This document shows, piece by piece, positions 4,595 through 5,431 of a DNA stretch of 5,431 nucleotides; position 1 is the first letter of the stretch, and each line of letters starts with the position of its first letter. The translations under genes were made by a program, and so were the position numbers. The notes under the pieces are model-generated. The model saw only the letters and a program-made list of their open reading frames with translations, searched no databases and was not told where the DNA came from. Source of the DNA: Pleurocapsa sp. MO_226.B13 (GTDB taxonomy: Bacteria > Cyanobacteriota > Cyanobacteriia > Cyanobacteriales > Xenococcaceae); contig JASJEI010000539.1 of the NCBI GenBank assembly GCA_030064795.1, positions 1-5,431 on the forward strand. The letters run 5' to 3'.

Positions 4595-5431
4595 CTAGTT
4601 ATTCACCGAGACAGATTCGGTAAAACCGCGCATTTTCCCAGGGTTCAATAAACCATAGGGATCGACTTGTTGTTTAAAAGCTACTTTTTGCGGATCGATT
4701 TGCTTATTGCCTCCATCTTCAATAGTGTAAACATGAGGGTTGGCGATAAATGCTCCCTGGGATTCGCGATCGCGGATAATTTCGTTTAGTCTTGCTTCAG
4801 TGGTAAAGCGAACTAACTGTAATCCTACGGGGACAGCTTTACCTCCCGCACGCAAAAATTCTAAATGAATCATGATTTCATCTCCTGCCTGCTGGTACAG
4901 TTGCTCTAATCTTTCAAGAGTGAAATAAAATGTCTGTAGGTAAGTTAGATTGTTATCAACACTGCGGGCATGAAGAGTCGTATGGTTCCAGGTAAATTCT
5001 AAAAGGCTAGTGCCTTTAATCGCCTCGACAGCACTTTTGCTATAGGTTATTTCTCCTTGATATTCTCGGACTAAATCTTGGAAGGGAGCAAAATCATATT
5101 CCGACACCATCAATAAAGCGCAATGTTTGCCCTGGGGAATATAGTTTTGTAGGGCAGCAAAATAACTGGGAATGGGACTAGCATGGATACTAACTAGTTT
5201 TTTAACAATACCGCTACTATCGCTCAGGGCTTGTCCAAACCTGGCAGCCGTCATAAAATCATCAAAAGTAACGATCGCCTCTTGCCAAGGATAAGCGGGA
5301 GCAAGGGGAATTTCCAATTCGGTAATTATTCCTGTCGTACCATAAGCATGAAGTACGTTTTGTACTTCGTCTCCCCGTAATTCTAATACCTGGGGTTGTG
5401 CTTCTAATGTCACCAGACGCACTCGGTGCAG
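4595..5431 (-). CDS. FAD-linked oxidase (GlcD/D-lactate dehydrogenase type), C-terminal part
   Basis: The gene enters from the right edge, and the frame is open to the last base (L-H-R-V-R-L-V...), so about 279 codons are seen and the N-terminus is missing. An internal GTG at 5422 is not the likely start. The first ~35 residues are the end of the FAD-binding PCMH (type 4) domain, with LRGDE and HAYGTTGIITELEIPL. The rest is the FAD-oxidase C-terminal domain, including PHVYTIEDGG and the hallmark DPYGLLNPGKM close to the end. Such flavoproteins oxidise 2-hydroxyacids or similar alcohols such as glycolate or lactate; the substrate cannot be read from this portion. A HIP1 site (4767-4774) lies within it. 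It converges on the 141-aa gene. Confidence 0.9.
   Translation of the reverse strand: MHRVRLVTLEAQPQVLELRGDEVQNVLHAYGTTGIITELEIPLAPAYPWQEAIVTFDDFMTAARFGQALSDSSGIVKKLVSIHASPIPSYFAALQNYIPQGKHCALLMVSEYDFAPFQDLVREYQGEITYSKSAVEAIKGTSLLEFTWNHTTLHARSVDNNLTYLQTFYFTLERLEQLYQQAGDEIMIHLEFLRAGGKAVPVGLQLVRFTTEARLNEIIRDRESQGAFIANPHVYTIEDGGNKQIDPQKVAFKQQVDPYGLLNPGKMRGFTESVSVNN

Overview
The window looks cyanobacterial. It encodes a complete photosystem II cytochrome c-550 (PsbV), and carries three copies of the HIP1 octamer GCGATCGC (92-99, 3105-3112, 4767-4774) and a short heptamer repeat of the kind common in cyanobacterial intergenic DNA. The species cannot be named from this sequence alone.

Left part (1-587) is decayed accessory DNA. 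A 16-bp perfect inverted repeat (14-29 / 62-77) lies just upstream of the C-terminal DNA-binding half of an AraC-family regulator. That gene has lost its sensor domain and seems frameshifted in a 7-A run. A short remnant at 494-587 reads as the first ~31 codons of a transposase, also with an apparent 1-nt frameshift.

Middle part (588-2968) is a full-length, ORF-containing group II intron of bacterial CL-like (IIB) type. Visible landmarks are the GTGCG 5' end, an RNA domain I-III region, a 556-aa reverse transcriptase/maturase/HNH protein, a 34-nt domain V, a domain VI with a bulged A, and a 3' end in AC. It sits directly after the transposase remnant, but the DNA after its 3' end does not recognisably continue that transposase. 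Either the locus was rearranged after insertion or the flanks come from different sites.

Right part (2969-5431) is ordinary chromosome. It holds a small IF2_N-like conserved protein (62 aa), psbV with its own leader and a downstream repeat plus terminator, an unrecognised 141-aa protein, and the C-terminal part of a convergent FAD-linked oxidase that runs off the window edge.

No new multi-gene system is evident. The points most worth a second look are the nested mobile-element junction, a U-U mismatch in intron domain V, the lack of a clear terminator between the intron and the psbV-side genes, and the small IF2_N-like gene beside psbV.
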